Source of the DNA: Devosia sp. MC521
Lineage (GTDB): Bacteria; Pseudomonadota; Alphaproteobacteria; Rhizobiales; Devosiaceae
NCBI RefSeq assembly: GCF_014127105.1
Contig: NZ_CP059902.1
Location: forward strand, 325,001 to 389,000
DNA length: 64,000 nucleotides
Reading direction: 5' to 3'
Part shown: positions 17,291 to 26,434 of the stretch, one piece after another
Position numbering within the stretch: position 1 is the first letter of the stretch
Layout of the letters: every line of letters begins with the position of its first letter
The notes under the pieces: generated by a model
Seen by the model: only the letters and a program-made list of their open reading frames with translations
Database searches by the model: none
Told to the model about the DNA's origin: nothing
Translations under genes and position numbers: made by a program

Positions 17291-18133
17291 ATGTCGTTCG
17301 AAACGCTCGCCCAGACCATCGACGCCGCCTTTGAAAACCGCGCCGAAATCAATTCGTCCACTAAAGGCGACGTTCGTGACGCGGTTGAAACTGCGCTGAA
17401 CCTGCTCGACAGCGGTCAGGCCCGCGTTGCTGAGAAGGTCAACGGCGAGTGGGTCGTCAATCAGTGGCTGAAGCGCGCTGTGCTGCTTTCCTTCCGTCTC
17501 AACGACAACGCCCCAATCTCCGGTGGCGCCAATGGCTCGACCTATTGGGACAAGGTTCCGACCAAGTTTGAAGGCTGGGACGAAAGCATGTGGCGCGCGT
17601 CGGGCTTCCGCGCTGTGCCGGGTGCCGTTGTTCGTCGTTCCGCACACATCGCGAAGAACGTCATTCTGATGCCGTCCTTCGTTAACCTCGGCGCTTTCGT
17701 GGATGGAGGCACCATGGTTGATACATGGGCAACCGTTGGCTCCTGCGCTCAGATCGGTAAGAATGTTCACCTTTCCGGTGGCGTTGGTATCGGTGGCGTG
17801 CTTGAGCCGCTGCAGGCTGGCCCGACCATCATCGAAGACAATTGCTTTATCGGCGCACGCTCGGAAGTCGTTGAAGGCGTGATCGTTGGCGAAGGCTCGG
17901 TCATTTCGATGGGCGTCTTCATCGGTCAGTCGACCAAGATCGTTAATCGCGCCACCGGCGAAATCCACATCGGTAAGGTTCCTCCTTACTCCGTCGTGGT
18001 TTCCGGCTCCATGCCAGGCAAGCCATTCCCAGATGGCACGCCAGGCCCGAACCTTTACTGCGCCGTTATCGTCAAGACCGTGGACGCTCAGACCCGTTCC
18101 AAGACCGGCATCAACGAGCTGCTGCGCGACTAA
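17291..18133 (+). CDS. dapD: Tetrahydrodipicolinate N-succinyltransferase
   Basis: 280 residues. It adds succinate to tetrahydrodipicolinate in the succinylase branch of lysine/diaminopimelate synthesis. A helical N-domain (about 1-105) precedes a left-handed beta-helix of hexapeptide repeats ([43 protein letters not shown]). ATG 17291 follows AGGAG at 17280-17284. dapE lies 600 bases downstream on the same strand with a DUF805 gene between. Confidence 0.95.
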   Translation: MSFETLAQTIDAAFENRAEINSSTKGDVRDAVETALNLLDSGQARVAEKVNGEWVVNQWLKRAVLLSFRLNDNAPISGGANGSTYWDKVPTKFEGWDESMWRASGFRAVPGAVVRRSAHIAKNVILMPSFVNLGAFVDGGTMVDTWATVGSCAQIGKNVHLSGGVGIGGVLEPLQAGPTIIEDNCFIGARSEVVEGVIVGEGSVISMGVFIGQSTKIVNRATGEIHIGKVPPYSVVVSGSMPGKPFPDGTPGPNLYCAVIVKTVDAQTRSKTGINELLRD

Positions 18134-18219
18134 TCCGCTATCAAATTTGGGGCGCTGGCGGAGTTTTCGTCGGCGTCCTATCCTCACCTGTCGGATCGAT
18201 TCCGATGTGGAGGGGAAAT

Positions 18220-18696
18220 ATGGACAGTTTGAAGTCCTTGCTGTTGACCACAGACGGGCGCATTTCGCGCAAACAGTGGTGGATCGGCGTATTGTGCCTG
18301 TTCGTTGTCTCGATTGTCGCATCATTAGTTTTGGGAATTTTGGCTGGAGGCAACACCACTGCCGTGGCCTGGTTCGCTGTGCTGATCAATCTTGCCTTGC
18401 TCTACCCGACTTATTGCATTGGCCTAAAACGCCGTCACGATCGCAATAACGACGGGAAAGATGTTCTCATTCTTCTCGGGGGCAGCGTCGTCATCAATCT
18501 TTTGCAAGCCAGCGCCATTGGAGCGACCGCCATCACAGAAAATGGGCTGACCTATATGGTCCCCCCAATGTGGATGAGTGTCCTCGTTCTCGTCTTTGCG
18601 GTTTTTGCGATCTACATGTTCATCCAGCTCGGTTTTCTAAAGGGCTCCCACGGCACCAATAATTATGGCGCTGATCCGGTGAATGCTGCAGCGTGA
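18220..18696 (+). CDS. DUF805 family membrane protein
   Basis: 158 residues with a short N-terminal GRISRKQWWIG stretch (the R-I-S-R-xx-W motif of DUF805) and four hydrophobic segments. The second loop contains LKRRHDRNNDGK, also typical (R-x-H-D-x-x-x-S/D-G). Function is unknown. GGAGGGG at 18209-18215 sets the start at ATG 18220 rather than 18205. It sits between dapD and dapE on the same strand. Confidence 0.85.
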   Translation: MDSLKSLLLTTDGRISRKQWWIGVLCLFVVSIVASLVLGILAGGNTTAVAWFAVLINLALLYPTYCIGLKRRHDRNNDGKDVLILLGGSVVINLLQASAIGATAITENGLTYMVPPMWMSVLVLVFAVFAIYMFIQLGFLKGSHGTNNYGADPVNAAA

Positions 18697-18745
18697 AATA
18701 GCGTCTGGCATTGTCAAATCTCGAAGTGGTCGATACCCATTGGGT

Positions 18746-19903
18746 ATGACCACTTCTTACGCCCAATCGCTTCTTCATGCCCTCGTGTCCTGCCCTTCGG
18801 TAACGCCGACAGAAGCAGGCGTTCTTGATTTGCTGGACGCTGAGCTGACCAAGCTCGGCTTCACGGTAACGCGCCTTAAATTTGAGGGCGACGGCTCCTA
18901 TCTCGTCGACAATATTTTTGCGACGCGCGGTGCGGCGGGCCGGACATTGCTTTTTGGTGGCCACACCGATGTTGTGCCGCCGGGCGATTTAGCTTTCTGG
19001 ACCTCTGATCCGTTTGTGCCGCGAATTGCTGACGGCAAAATGTTTGGCCGTGGCACTGCGGATATGAAGTCGGGTGTTGCAGCCTTTGTTGCTGCTTGCG
19101 CGACAATCCCGGCGGATGCGGGGATCATCCAGCTCGCCATTACCAATGACGAAGAAGCCGACAGCATAAACGGCACCGAGAAGATTTGCCGCTGGATGGC
19201 GGATAACGGTCACCGCTTCGATTTCGCCATTGTCGGTGAGCCGAGCTCCACCGAAACCTTGGGCGATAGCATCAAGATCGGTCGTCGCGGCTCGTTCTCG
19301 GGCAAGATCACCGTCACCGGCACGCAGGGCCACGTTGCCTATCCGCATAAGGCCAACAATCCGCTGCCGGTGCTGGCCGCTGTGACGACTGCCATTTCAA
19401 CAACCAAGCTCGATGAGGCGACGGAGCACTTCCCGGCTTCGAACCTCGAAGTAACGACAATCGACGTCGGCAACCCGACATCCAATGTCATTCCGATGAG
19501 CGGCTCGCTCCGCTTTAATATCCGCTACAACGATCTCTGGACGCCGGAAAAGCTCGCTCTTTGGATCAAGGAGCGCATTGCATCCGTCGACGCCAAGGGC
19601 ACCAGAATCGACTTTGACATTGTCGGCACTCCGTCGCGGTCGTTCCTTTCGCCTTTGAGTGATGACGTCCAGACGCTGACATCCGTCCTGTCCGAGCGGT
19701 CCGGCAAGGTGACTGAGCTGTCCACTGGCGGTGGCACGTCTGATGCACGCTTTATCGCCGACTATGGTCCGGTGGTGGAATGTGGTCTGGTTGGCCCTTC
19801 AATGCACAAGGCAGATGAGCATATGGCGCTGGCCGACCTCGAAGGGCTGACGGAAATTTACGCCGAGTTCATGACCCGTTTCTTCGCGAGCTCCTCACGA
19901 TGA
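18746..19903 (+). CDS. dapE: Succinyl-diaminopimelate desuccinylase
   Basis: 385 residues, a dizinc M20 hydrolase that releases succinate from N-succinyl-LL-diaminopimelate. FGGHTDVVPPGD holds the first metal His and catalytic Asp; GTADMKSG holds the bridging Asp; TNDEEADSINGTEK has the catalytic Glu and a metal Glu. The dimerisation domain follows (GTQGHVAYPHKANNP). ATG 18746 gives a usual start; the ORF extends upstream into the DUF805 end. It overlaps the next gene by four bases (ATGA). Confidence 0.95.
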   Translation: MTTSYAQSLLHALVSCPSVTPTEAGVLDLLDAELTKLGFTVTRLKFEGDGSYLVDNIFATRGAAGRTLLFGGHTDVVPPGDLAFWTSDPFVPRIADGKMFGRGTADMKSGVAAFVAACATIPADAGIIQLAITNDEEADSINGTEKICRWMADNGHRFDFAIVGEPSSTETLGDSIKIGRRGSFSGKITVTGTQGHVAYPHKANNPLPVLAAVTTAISTTKLDEATEHFPASNLEVTTIDVGNPTSNVIPMSGSLRFNIRYNDLWTPEKLALWIKERIASVDAKGTRIDFDIVGTPSRSFLSPLSDDVQTLTSVLSERSGKVTELSTGGGTSDARFIADYGPVVECGLVGPSMHKADEHMALADLEGLTEIYAEFMTRFFASSSR

Positions 19904-20442
19904 GAACTATTGCGGCACTGCGCTACGCTTTTGCAGGCTGGAAGCTGATCCTGCGCAACAAACGCGAAGGGCTGGAGCAGTTCCAACTCTCTGCCGCAGG
20001 GCTGTTCACAGCGATCGTGCTGTTTTACGCGGTTGTGTTTCTCGTCGTTATGCTGGCCTCGATGCAAATGGGTGTGCCGACGCCAGAGAGTTTTATCGAG
20101 ATATTCTTTATCCAGACCATATGGTTGGCGGCCTTGCTGATCGGAGTGTGGAGCACGCGCTTTGCCGTTTCCGGGCCAATCTGGCGCCCGGATATTTATG
20201 TCCCGGGCGTTTATGCGCTGATCTTCTACCTCTTCGTGGGCACGGTTGTGACCATGATTAGCCCGGCTCTCATGCCCATTCTTTGGCTTGGGCTGGCCTA
20301 TATGCTCTACGCTTTGGGGCGTGTCGGGGCAGGATTTCAGCGCGGCGTTTCAGCCGCATTTGCAATCCTAACAGTTGTGCTCCTTGTCGGGGTGCCTCAG
20401 ACACTCTACATGCTTGCTGCGTCCACCCTTTCTGCTGTCTGA
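19900..20442 (+). CDS. Hypothetical membrane protein, coupled to dapE
   Basis: 180 residues with four hydrophobic segments and a basic N-terminus (WKLILRNKREGLEQF). I do not recognise a domain. The start overlaps the dapE stop (ATGA), so it is made together with DapE. The next gene encodes a similar-sized membrane protein, so the two may work as partners. Confidence 0.7.
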   Translation: MRTIAALRYAFAGWKLILRNKREGLEQFQLSAAGLFTAIVLFYAVVFLVVMLASMQMGVPTPESFIEIFFIQTIWLAALLIGVWSTRFAVSGPIWRPDIYVPGVYALIFYLFVGTVVTMISPALMPILWLGLAYMLYALGRVGAGFQRGVSAAFAILTVVLLVGVPQTLYMLAASTLSAV

Positions 20443-20456
20443 CGAGTTGAACCGCA

Positions 20457-21020
20457 TTGGCCCAGTCGTTCCCGAGTTTTTTCGCCGAAGCCGCTAGTGC
20501 CGCAAAAGGGACATGGGCCCTTGTTCTGGGTAGGCGCGACGCTGCGCAATACTATGACTTCTCGACCAAAGGTCTCGTCGGCAGCCTGATTGCCGTGCTG
20601 CTGGCCATGATTCTGGCTGGGTTTGGCCCGATGCTGCTGGGCTTTAGCACTCCGGCAGGCGCACCGACGCAAACCGTGGTGATGAACCTAGCGCTGTTTG
20701 GCGCACAGGCGCTAACAGCCTCGATGGTCCTGCGTCAGATCAAGCGCCAAGACGCATTTATTCCGTACCTTGTTGCCAGCAATTGGATCACGCTGGTCTC
20801 GGGGGCGCTGCTATTGGTTTCGGTCTTGTTCAACGAGGCCGGACTAATTGTCCTGCTCGCGGTGGCCATCGCGGCGATTGTGACGTTCGTCAACATTGGC
20901 CGACACATCATGACCCTGCGCGGCTGGCAGATTGCTTTGCTGTTTATTTCGCAGGCGGTGGGTGTGTTTCTGGCAATGGGCGTCATCGCCCTTGTACTAC
21001 CCGTCCCAACCGCCGGCTAA
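20457..21020 (+). CDS. Hypothetical membrane protein
   Basis: 187 residues with about four to five hydrophobic segments after a soluble 40-residue N-terminus (FFAEAASAAKGTWALVLGRRDAA). No family recognised. The most upstream start is a TTG at 20457, fourteen bases after the previous stop; the first in-frame ATG, at the MILAGF helix, would cut into the first membrane segment. It ends one base before the convergent truA. Confidence 0.65.
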   Translation: MAQSFPSFFAEAASAAKGTWALVLGRRDAAQYYDFSTKGLVGSLIAVLLAMILAGFGPMLLGFSTPAGAPTQTVVMNLALFGAQALTASMVLRQIKRQDAFIPYLVASNWITLVSGALLLVSVLFNEAGLIVLLAVAIAAIVTFVNIGRHIMTLRGWQIALLFISQAVGVFLAMGVIALVLPVPTAG

Positions 21021-21758
21021 TCAGTAGTCAACGCCGACAAAGTAGAGACCCGTTGATGGCGCCATGGCGCCGCAGCGGGTGCGGTCGGCTGCGTCAAGCG
21101 CCGCACGGAAATCCGCTGGCGTCCACTTGCCTTCGCCCACCATTTTGAGCGAACCCACCATCGAGCGGACCTGATGGTGCAGGAAGCTGCGGGCGCTCGC
21201 CGTAACCGAGATATACTCGTCATCGCCCGTGACGTTGAGCTCATCGAGGGAGCGCATGGGCGATTTTGCCTGACACTCGGACGAGCGGAAGGTGGTGAAA
21301 TCGTGAAGGCCCAAAATGAGTTGGGCCGCTTCGTGCATCGTGGTGACATCAAGCGGCTTGGGCACATGCCAGACCTGATTGAGCTCCAGCGCGGGAGGAG
21401 CGCGGCGCGTGAGGATGCGATATTCGTAGTGGCGGGCTTTGGCCGAAAACCGTGCCTCGAACGTGTCCGGAACAGCTTCACACTCAACGATCACCACACG
21501 ATGCTTGCGCATGTGATAATTCATCGCCTCGCGAATACGGAACGGGTCCCATTCCTTCGACAGATTGATATGGGCGACCTGACCAAGGGCGTGCACACCG
21601 GCATCGGTGCGCCCAGCGGCTTGGCTGTTGACCGTTTCGCCTGAGAATTTCAGGACAGCTTCTTCCAACACTTGCTGAACGCTGATCTGGTTCTTCTGAC
21701 GCTGCCAGCCGTAAAAGGCGGTGCCGTCATATTCGATGGTGAACTTATAGCGTGGCAT
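21021..21758 (-). CDS. truA: tRNA pseudouridine synthase A
   Basis: 245 residues. It isomerises uridines 38-40 in the tRNA anticodon stem. The catalytic Asp52 lies in GRTDAGVHALGQ; the conserved RARHYEYRI-like segment appears as AKARHYEYRILTR, and the C-terminal FLHHQVRSMVG motif is intact. It overlaps fmt by one base and is the last gene of a def-fmt-truA group. Confidence 0.96.
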   Translation of the reverse strand: MPRYKFTIEYDGTAFYGWQRQKNQISVQQVLEEAVLKFSGETVNSQAAGRTDAGVHALGQVAHINLSKEWDPFRIREAMNYHMRKHRVVIVECEAVPDTFEARFSAKARHYEYRILTRRAPPALELNQVWHVPKPLDVTTMHEAAQLILGLHDFTTFRSSECQAKSPMRSLDELNVTGDDEYISVTASARSFLHHQVRSMVGSLKMVGEGKWTPADFRAALDAADRTRCGAMAPSTGLYFVGVDY

Positions 21759-22681
21759 TAGCCGACCATCTCAGGGAGTGTGCCTGCGCCGCGTAGGAAA
21801 GTGGCGGCGTCCATAGCGCCCTTGCCTTCGCGCTGAACTTGCGTGAGGCGCACAGAGCCCTCGCCACAGGCAATAACGAGTTCTCCGCCAAGGAAGGCGC
21901 CCGGCGCCCCAGAACCGGTCTCCAGCTGCGAGCGGAGGGCTTTAACGCGATAGGTTTTACCGCTGAGGGTCATCTCAAACCAAGCGCCGGGGAAGGGCGA
22001 AAGACCACGAATGGTGTTGTGGACCGCTTCCGCCGATTGGGTGAAATCGAGTTTGGCTTCAGCCTTGTCGATCTTGGCGGCGTAGGTGACGCCTTCCGCT
22101 GGCTGAGGCGTAAAATCGAGGCTGCCGCGTTCAAGCGCAGCCAGTGCGCGACCCATAAGGTCAGCGCCGACACGCATCATATTGTCGTGCAGCTCGCCCG
22201 CCGTCATGGTCGGGGTGATGGGGACGATCTCGGTGGGGCCCATGTCACCAGTATCGAGGCCTTCGTCCATCTGCATGACAACAATGCCAGTTTGCTTGTC
22301 GCCCGACATGATAGCGCGCTGCATCGGCGCGGCACCGCGCCAGCGTGGCAGGAGGGAGCCGTGAAGGTTCAAGCAGCCGTATTCCGGCGCTTCCAGAACC
22401 GCCTTGGGCAGCAGCAGACCATAGGCCACAACAATTGCGACCTCCGCCTCTAGGGATGCGAAAGTGGCTTGTTCTTCTTCGCTTTTCAGCGACTTCGGTG
22501 TGAAGACAGGAATGCCAAAGGCTTCAGCGGCCTTGTGAACCGGGCTTTTGCGTTCGGCCTGGCCACGGCCCGCGGGCTTTGGCGCGCGCGTGTAAACAGC
22601 GACAACCTCATGCCCTGCCGAAACAATTTCGGTCAGCGTTGGGACAGAAAATTCGGGCGTGCCCATGAAAACGATACGCAT
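21758..22681 (-). CDS. fmt: Methionyl-tRNA formyltransferase
   Basis: 307 residues. It formylates initiator Met-tRNA. The formyl-THF domain has [16 protein letters not shown], the catalytic stretch [20 protein letters not shown] (Asn, His) and DTGDM (Asp). A C-terminal OB-type domain follows. AGAGG precedes ATG 22681 at a good distance; the TTG at 22687 is a poorer start. It forms a translation-initiation pair with def upstream. Confidence 0.96.
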   Translation of the reverse strand: MRIVFMGTPEFSVPTLTEIVSAGHEVVAVYTRAPKPAGRGQAERKSPVHKAAEAFGIPVFTPKSLKSEEEQATFASLEAEVAIVVAYGLLLPKAVLEAPEYGCLNLHGSLLPRWRGAAPMQRAIMSGDKQTGIVVMQMDEGLDTGDMGPTEIVPITPTMTAGELHDNMMRVGADLMGRALAALERGSLDFTPQPAEGVTYAAKIDKAEAKLDFTQSAEAVHNTIRGLSPFPGAWFEMTLSGKTYRVKALRSQLETGSGAPGAFLGGELVIACGEGSVRLTQVQREGKGAMDAATFLRGAGTLPEMVG

Positions 22682-22721
22682 GGCCAAGTGCCTCTTTTAA
22701 TATTGTCCCAACGGAAAAGGA

Positions 22722-22742
22722 GAGGGGCCGGAGCCCCTCAAT
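22722..22742 (-). terminator. Weak hairpin between def and fmt
   Basis: Seven-base arms GAGGGGC and GCCCCTC lie just after the def stop, followed on the minus strand by CTCCTTTTCC rather than a clean T run. It may attenuate readthrough into fmt or only protect the mRNA end. Confidence 0.35.
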
Positions 22743-22752
22743 CCAAATTGGC

Positions 22753-23268
22753 TTAGCGCGCAGACAGGCGGGCTTGCTTGTCGAACTTCTTGATGACGCG
22801 ATCGCGCTTCAAGCGGCTCAGATAGTCGATGTAAAGAACGCCATCGAGGTGGTCGAGTTCGTGCTGAATGCAGACGGCCAACTTGCCATCGGCATCGACA
22901 GTGATCTCTTCGCCTTCAAGATTGGTGTACTTTACGGTCACCGTGCTGGGGCGTTCTACTTCGTAATAGAGTTCAGGGATCGAGAGGCAACCCTCTTCAG
23001 TCACCTGAATTTCCTCACCAAATTGGGTGATCTCTGGGTTGATCATGACATGGGGCGCAGGCTCATCGCCTTCGTTGGCCACGTCGATCACAACGATACG
23101 CTTCATGACGCCGATCTGTGGCGCGGCCAAGCCAATGCCTGGCGCGGCATACATGGTTTCCAGCATGTCTGCTGCCAGCGTTTTGATCTCGTCATCGATC
23201 TCAACGATCGGGTCGCAAACAGCGCGCAGGCGCGCATCGGGAATGATCAAAATGGGGCGGATAGCCAT
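22753..23268 (-). CDS. def: Peptide deformylase
   Basis: 171 residues, the iron/zinc hydrolase that removes the formyl group from new proteins. The three motifs are present: GIGLAAPQ at 45-52, EGCLS with Cys94, and QHELDH with His136, Glu137 and His140. The ORF runs upstream to 23355, but MAIRPILIIPD is the family N-terminus. The following fmt gene supplies the formyl group that this enzyme removes. Confidence 0.96.
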   Translation of the reverse strand: MAIRPILIIPDARLRAVCDPIVEIDDEIKTLAADMLETMYAAPGIGLAAPQIGVMKRIVVIDVANEGDEPAPHVMINPEITQFGEEIQVTEEGCLSIPELYYEVERPSTVTVKYTNLEGEEITVDADGKLAVCIQHELDHLDGVLYIDYLSRLKRDRVIKKFDKQARLSAR

Positions 23269-23389
23269 GGCAGAAGGTCCGGCAATGGAAGGATTGTCAT
23301 GGATATGGCGATTTCCGGGCTCTTGGTCAACCTTAGTGGTGTCACACGAGAACATTTTGCGAACGAAAGAATCGGATTAGGATTGGTCC

Positions 23390-24814
23390 ATGAGCGATCT
23401 CGACCAAATTCTTTTTACTCTCGGCAGCTTGCCGATTTCCATTGGCGTCACCCTCGTGGGCGTGTTGGCATTGGCGCTGCTGATCGCGCTTATTGCTGTG
23501 ATGTCCAGCAATCGTGGCACCCTAGAGCGCGCCGAAATGCAGGCGGCGCAGAATTTAGAGAGCGTACGCTCGGGGCTTAACGATCAGATTTTGCAGCGTG
23601 ATTCCCGCTTGCGCGAGATCGAGGGGCAGCTTCAGCACGAGCGCGAGCGCGCGACCGAGCAGATGTTTTCCGAGCGGGATCGTGCGGCCGACATGCAGGC
23701 GGAACTGGCGGCAATGCGCACGCGGCTTGATGAACAGGCCCGTAATCACGCCACGGAGCTGAAGCGCTTCACCGAAGCCCGCCAGCAGATGACGGATGAG
23801 TTCAAGGCCATCGCGGGTGACGTGATGCGCACCCATAGCGAGACCTTTACCAAGCAGAATCGCGAACAGGTCGATGTCCTCCTGAAACCCCTTCAGGAGA
23901 AAATAACTGAATTCCATCAAGGGCTTATCAGGGATCGATCGGCAATGTCCGAGCAGATTCGGGCTCTGTCGGAGAGCAATCTCCAGATCACCACCGAAGC
24001 GCAGAACCTGACGCGTGCGCTTAAGGGTAGTTCGCAGACGCAAGGCGCGTGGGGAGAAATGATCCTCTCCACAATTCTTGAACAGTCCGGCCTGCGTGAG
24101 GGTGAGCAGTATTTCACCCAGCAGAGCCACACGATTGAGGATAATCAGCGCCTGCGCACAGACGTCGAAATCCGCATGCCCAATGGCGATGTGCTGGTGA
24201 TCGATAGCAAGGTGTCCCTCACTGCTTTTGAATCCTTCGTCAATTCGCCCGAAGACGAGCGAGAAACATACCTCCGAGCGCATATCCATTCGGTCCGGAC
24301 GCACATTACCACGCTGGGCGCCAAGGGGTATAACCGGGCCGCAAAGTCTAGTCTGGACTACGTAATGATGTTTGTGCCGATTGAATCGGCGCTGGCGACG
24401 GCCATTCAGCACGACGCCAAATTGGTCGAATTTGGCATGTCCAAGGGCGTCATGCTGACGACCCCGACAACGCTGATGACCGTGTTGCGCACGGTGCGCA
24501 ATGTTTGGGACATCGAAAAGCGCCACCAGAACGCCGAGGAAATCGCTGAACGCGCTGGCAAACTCTATGAAAAGGTTGCCGGATTCCTCTCGAGCATGGA
24601 TCAGGTCGAAAAGGGCCTCAACACCGCACAAGCCAACTTCGCCAAGGCCAAGGACCAGCTGTCGTCCGGTCGCGGCAATGTCGTTCGGCAGATAGAGCAG
24701 TTGCGGGATTTGGGAGCAAAGACCAGCAAATCGCTTCCCCCTGGGTGGGAAGGACGGGACGATGATGCTCCCGTGCTGAAGTTGGTCAACGACGAACCTC
24801 TTGATTTGAATTAA
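23390..24814 (+). CDS. rmuC: DNA recombination protein RmuC homologue
   Basis: 474 residues. An N-terminal membrane helix (about residues 15-40) is followed by a long coiled coil (about 45-200, rich in Glu, Arg and Gln) and the RmuC domain (LTRALKGSSQTQGAWGEMIL and MPNGDVLVIDSKVSLTAFE). In E. coli RmuC limits inversions at short repeats and is nuclease-like. It is divergent from def with a 121-base gap and ends in a terminator. Confidence 0.92.
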   Translation: MSDLDQILFTLGSLPISIGVTLVGVLALALLIALIAVMSSNRGTLERAEMQAAQNLESVRSGLNDQILQRDSRLREIEGQLQHERERATEQMFSERDRAADMQAELAAMRTRLDEQARNHATELKRFTEARQQMTDEFKAIAGDVMRTHSETFTKQNREQVDVLLKPLQEKITEFHQGLIRDRSAMSEQIRALSESNLQITTEAQNLTRALKGSSQTQGAWGEMILSTILEQSGLREGEQYFTQQSHTIEDNQRLRTDVEIRMPNGDVLVIDSKVSLTAFESFVNSPEDERETYLRAHIHSVRTHITTLGAKGYNRAAKSSLDYVMMFVPIESALATAIQHDAKLVEFGMSKGVMLTTPTTLMTVLRTVRNVWDIEKRHQNAEEIAERAGKLYEKVAGFLSSMDQVEKGLNTAQANFAKAKDQLSSGRGNVVRQIEQLRDLGAKTSKSLPPGWEGRDDDAPVLKLVNDEPLDLN

Positions 24815-24820
24815 GGTTTG

Positions 24821-24846
24821 GGCCCCGTCGAAAGCGGGGCCTTTAC
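24821..24846 (+). terminator. Rho-independent terminator after rmuC
   Basis: GGCCCCG, a seven-base loop, CGGGGCC and a short TTTACTT tail, seven bases after the stop codon. Confidence 0.75.
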
Positions 24847-24929
24847 TTATCACATTTGAGAATAGCGACGAACCACGGACCGCTATGATCCGTTCCTAGC
24901 CGACAGCACACGCTGAATGGGAGAAGGAA

Positions 24930-25400
24930 ATGGTACGTCAGCACGATAACCCTGGTCACCTCCTGCCGCAGGACGTGATGGAAGATGGCACCGATCAGCC
25001 GGGAATTGCCCACCCTTATAGCCAGAATGAAATCGACGATTTGCTTTATGGATCAGATCGTTCGGTCGAAGAGCGGGTCGAGCGGCTGCGCGAAATTCGC
25101 GATGAAATGGCTATGCGCGAAAGCGGCGATTTTGGTGGCGGTGATCCTCAATCGCTGGTTGATGAACTCGATAGCGCTATTTCGGCGCTGACCGGCGATT
25201 TGGAAGATGCGGAGGACTATCCCGATATCACTGGCGCTGTCTCATCAGACCCGGCCGATCATCTCGATGCCCTATCGCCCGACGATGTCGATGCGCGAGA
25301 CGCCTTGATCGGCGAAGAAGAGCTTTATGGCGACGACGATGGGCCGGTCGATGACGAGCACAGTTGGAATGGGTCGGACGAATTCCGTCCCCATATCTGA
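24930..25400 (+). CDS. Acidic conserved-type hypothetical protein
   Basis: 156 residues, very rich in Asp and Glu, with no hydrophobic segment. A central helix VEERVERLREIRDEMAMRE (about 47-65) is the only ordered-looking part; the C-terminal half is a low-complexity acidic stretch. AGAAGGAA lies before the ATG. I do not recognise a family. It is convergent with recR, ten bases away. Confidence 0.65.
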   Translation: MVRQHDNPGHLLPQDVMEDGTDQPGIAHPYSQNEIDDLLYGSDRSVEERVERLREIRDEMAMRESGDFGGGDPQSLVDELDSAISALTGDLEDAEDYPDITGAVSSDPADHLDALSPDDVDARDALIGEEELYGDDDGPVDDEHSWNGSDEFRPHI

Positions 25401-25410
25401 TTGAAATCGC

Positions 25411-26010
25411 TCAGATTTCGGTGCGAGCGCGCAGCGCTTGGCTGAGCGTGCCTTCGTCGAGATAGTCCAACTCGCCACCGATGGGCACGCCGTGGGCGAG
25501 GCGGGTGATGCGAATGCCTGTGTTGAGCAGGTGATCGGTGATGTAGTGGGCTGTGGTTTGGCCTTCGACGGTCGCGTTCATGGCCAGCACCATCTCGGAA
25601 TATTCCGGTGCGCGGGCGATCAGGGCGTCGAGATTGAGGTCTTCCGGGCCAACGCCATCCAGCGCCGAGAGCACACCACCGAGGACGTGATAGCGAACCT
25701 GCCCAACGCCTGCGCGCTCCAGCGCCCAGAGGTCGCCAACATCTTGAACGACAATTAAAATCCCGCTTTGACCGCGTTTTGGGTCAGAACAGATCGTGCA
25801 TGGGGCTTTGGTATCGACATTGCCGCAGACCTCGCAGGTGCAGACGGCTGCGACGGCGCGATCAAGCGCGGCTGACAGCGGGATCATCAGCTGTTCTTTT
25901 TTCTTGATCATCTGCAAAACGGCGCGGCGGGCCGAACGCGGTCCCAACCCCGGCAGACGTGCCAAGAGCAGAATTAGTTGCTCAATTTCCGGTCCGCCGG
26001 TGGTTGCCAT
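25411..26010 (-). CDS. recR: Recombination mediator RecR
   Basis: 199 residues. RecR works with RecO and RecF to load RecA at gaps. The helix-hairpin-helix region ([15 protein letters not shown]), the four-cysteine zinc finger (CEVCGN...CTIC, about residues 57-72) and the Toprim domain ([15 protein letters not shown]) are all present. It is the last gene of the ffs-dnaX-ybaB-recR string; a 100-base gap with two imperfect repeats separates it from ybaB. Confidence 0.96.
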   Translation of the reverse strand: MATTGGPEIEQLILLLARLPGLGPRSARRAVLQMIKKKEQLMIPLSAALDRAVAAVCTCEVCGNVDTKAPCTICSDPKRGQSGILIVVQDVGDLWALERAGVGQVRYHVLGGVLSALDGVGPEDLNLDALIARAPEYSEMVLAMNATVEGQTTAHYITDHLLNTGIRITRLAHGVPIGGELDYLDEGTLSQALRARTEI

Positions 26011-26077
26011 TTATGGGCCTTTTTGGGGCATCTGGCTGGCACTTATGGGCCCCACGAGGGGCACAAGGCTGGCGCAG
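26011..26077. repeat. Two imperfect tandem repeats between ybaB and recR
   Basis: Two copies of a unit of about 32-35 bases, each starting TTATGGGCC and containing GGGGCA then GGCTGGC, at 26011-26042 and 26043-26077. They lie directly upstream of recR on the minus strand. The GGGGC/GCCCC blocks could fold in RNA. No function is known to me. Confidence 0.55.
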
Positions 26078-26110
26078 TGGGGCCAATGATGGCCCGAGAA
26101 TAATTGAGAC

Positions 26111-26434
26111 CTAGAACGGCAGCTTCATGCCTGGAGGCAGGGGCAGGCCAGCGGTGACTTCAGCCATTTTGCGCTGTGTTTCCGCTTCGCTCTTGCCGCG
26201 CGCATCGTTGAACGCCGCCAACACGAGGTCTTCGAGAACTTCCACTTCCGCAGGATTGGCCAGCGATGGGTCGATCTTGATCGACTTCATCTCGCCCTTG
26301 CCCGAAAGAGCAACGGTGACCATGCCGCCGCCGGCGCGACCTTCGACAACCAGTTCAGCGAGCTCGTTCTGCATGGTTTCCATCTTGGCCTTCATTTCAC
26401 TGGCGGCCTTCATCATTCCCATGATGTCTTTCAT
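26111..26434 (-). CDS. ybaB: YbaB/EbfC nucleoid-associated protein
   Basis: 107 residues with the family pattern: MMKAASEMKAKMETMQNELAEL helix, VEGRAGGGMVTVALSGKGEMKSIKIDP and a C-terminal helix ending AGLPLPPGMKLPF. It binds DNA as a dimer. Its start overlaps the dnaX stop by four bases, the usual coupling in this cluster. Confidence 0.95.
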   Translation of the reverse strand: MKDIMGMMKAASEMKAKMETMQNELAELVVEGRAGGGMVTVALSGKGEMKSIKIDPSLANPAEVEVLEDLVLAAFNDARGKSEAETQRKMAEVTAGLPLPPGMKLPF

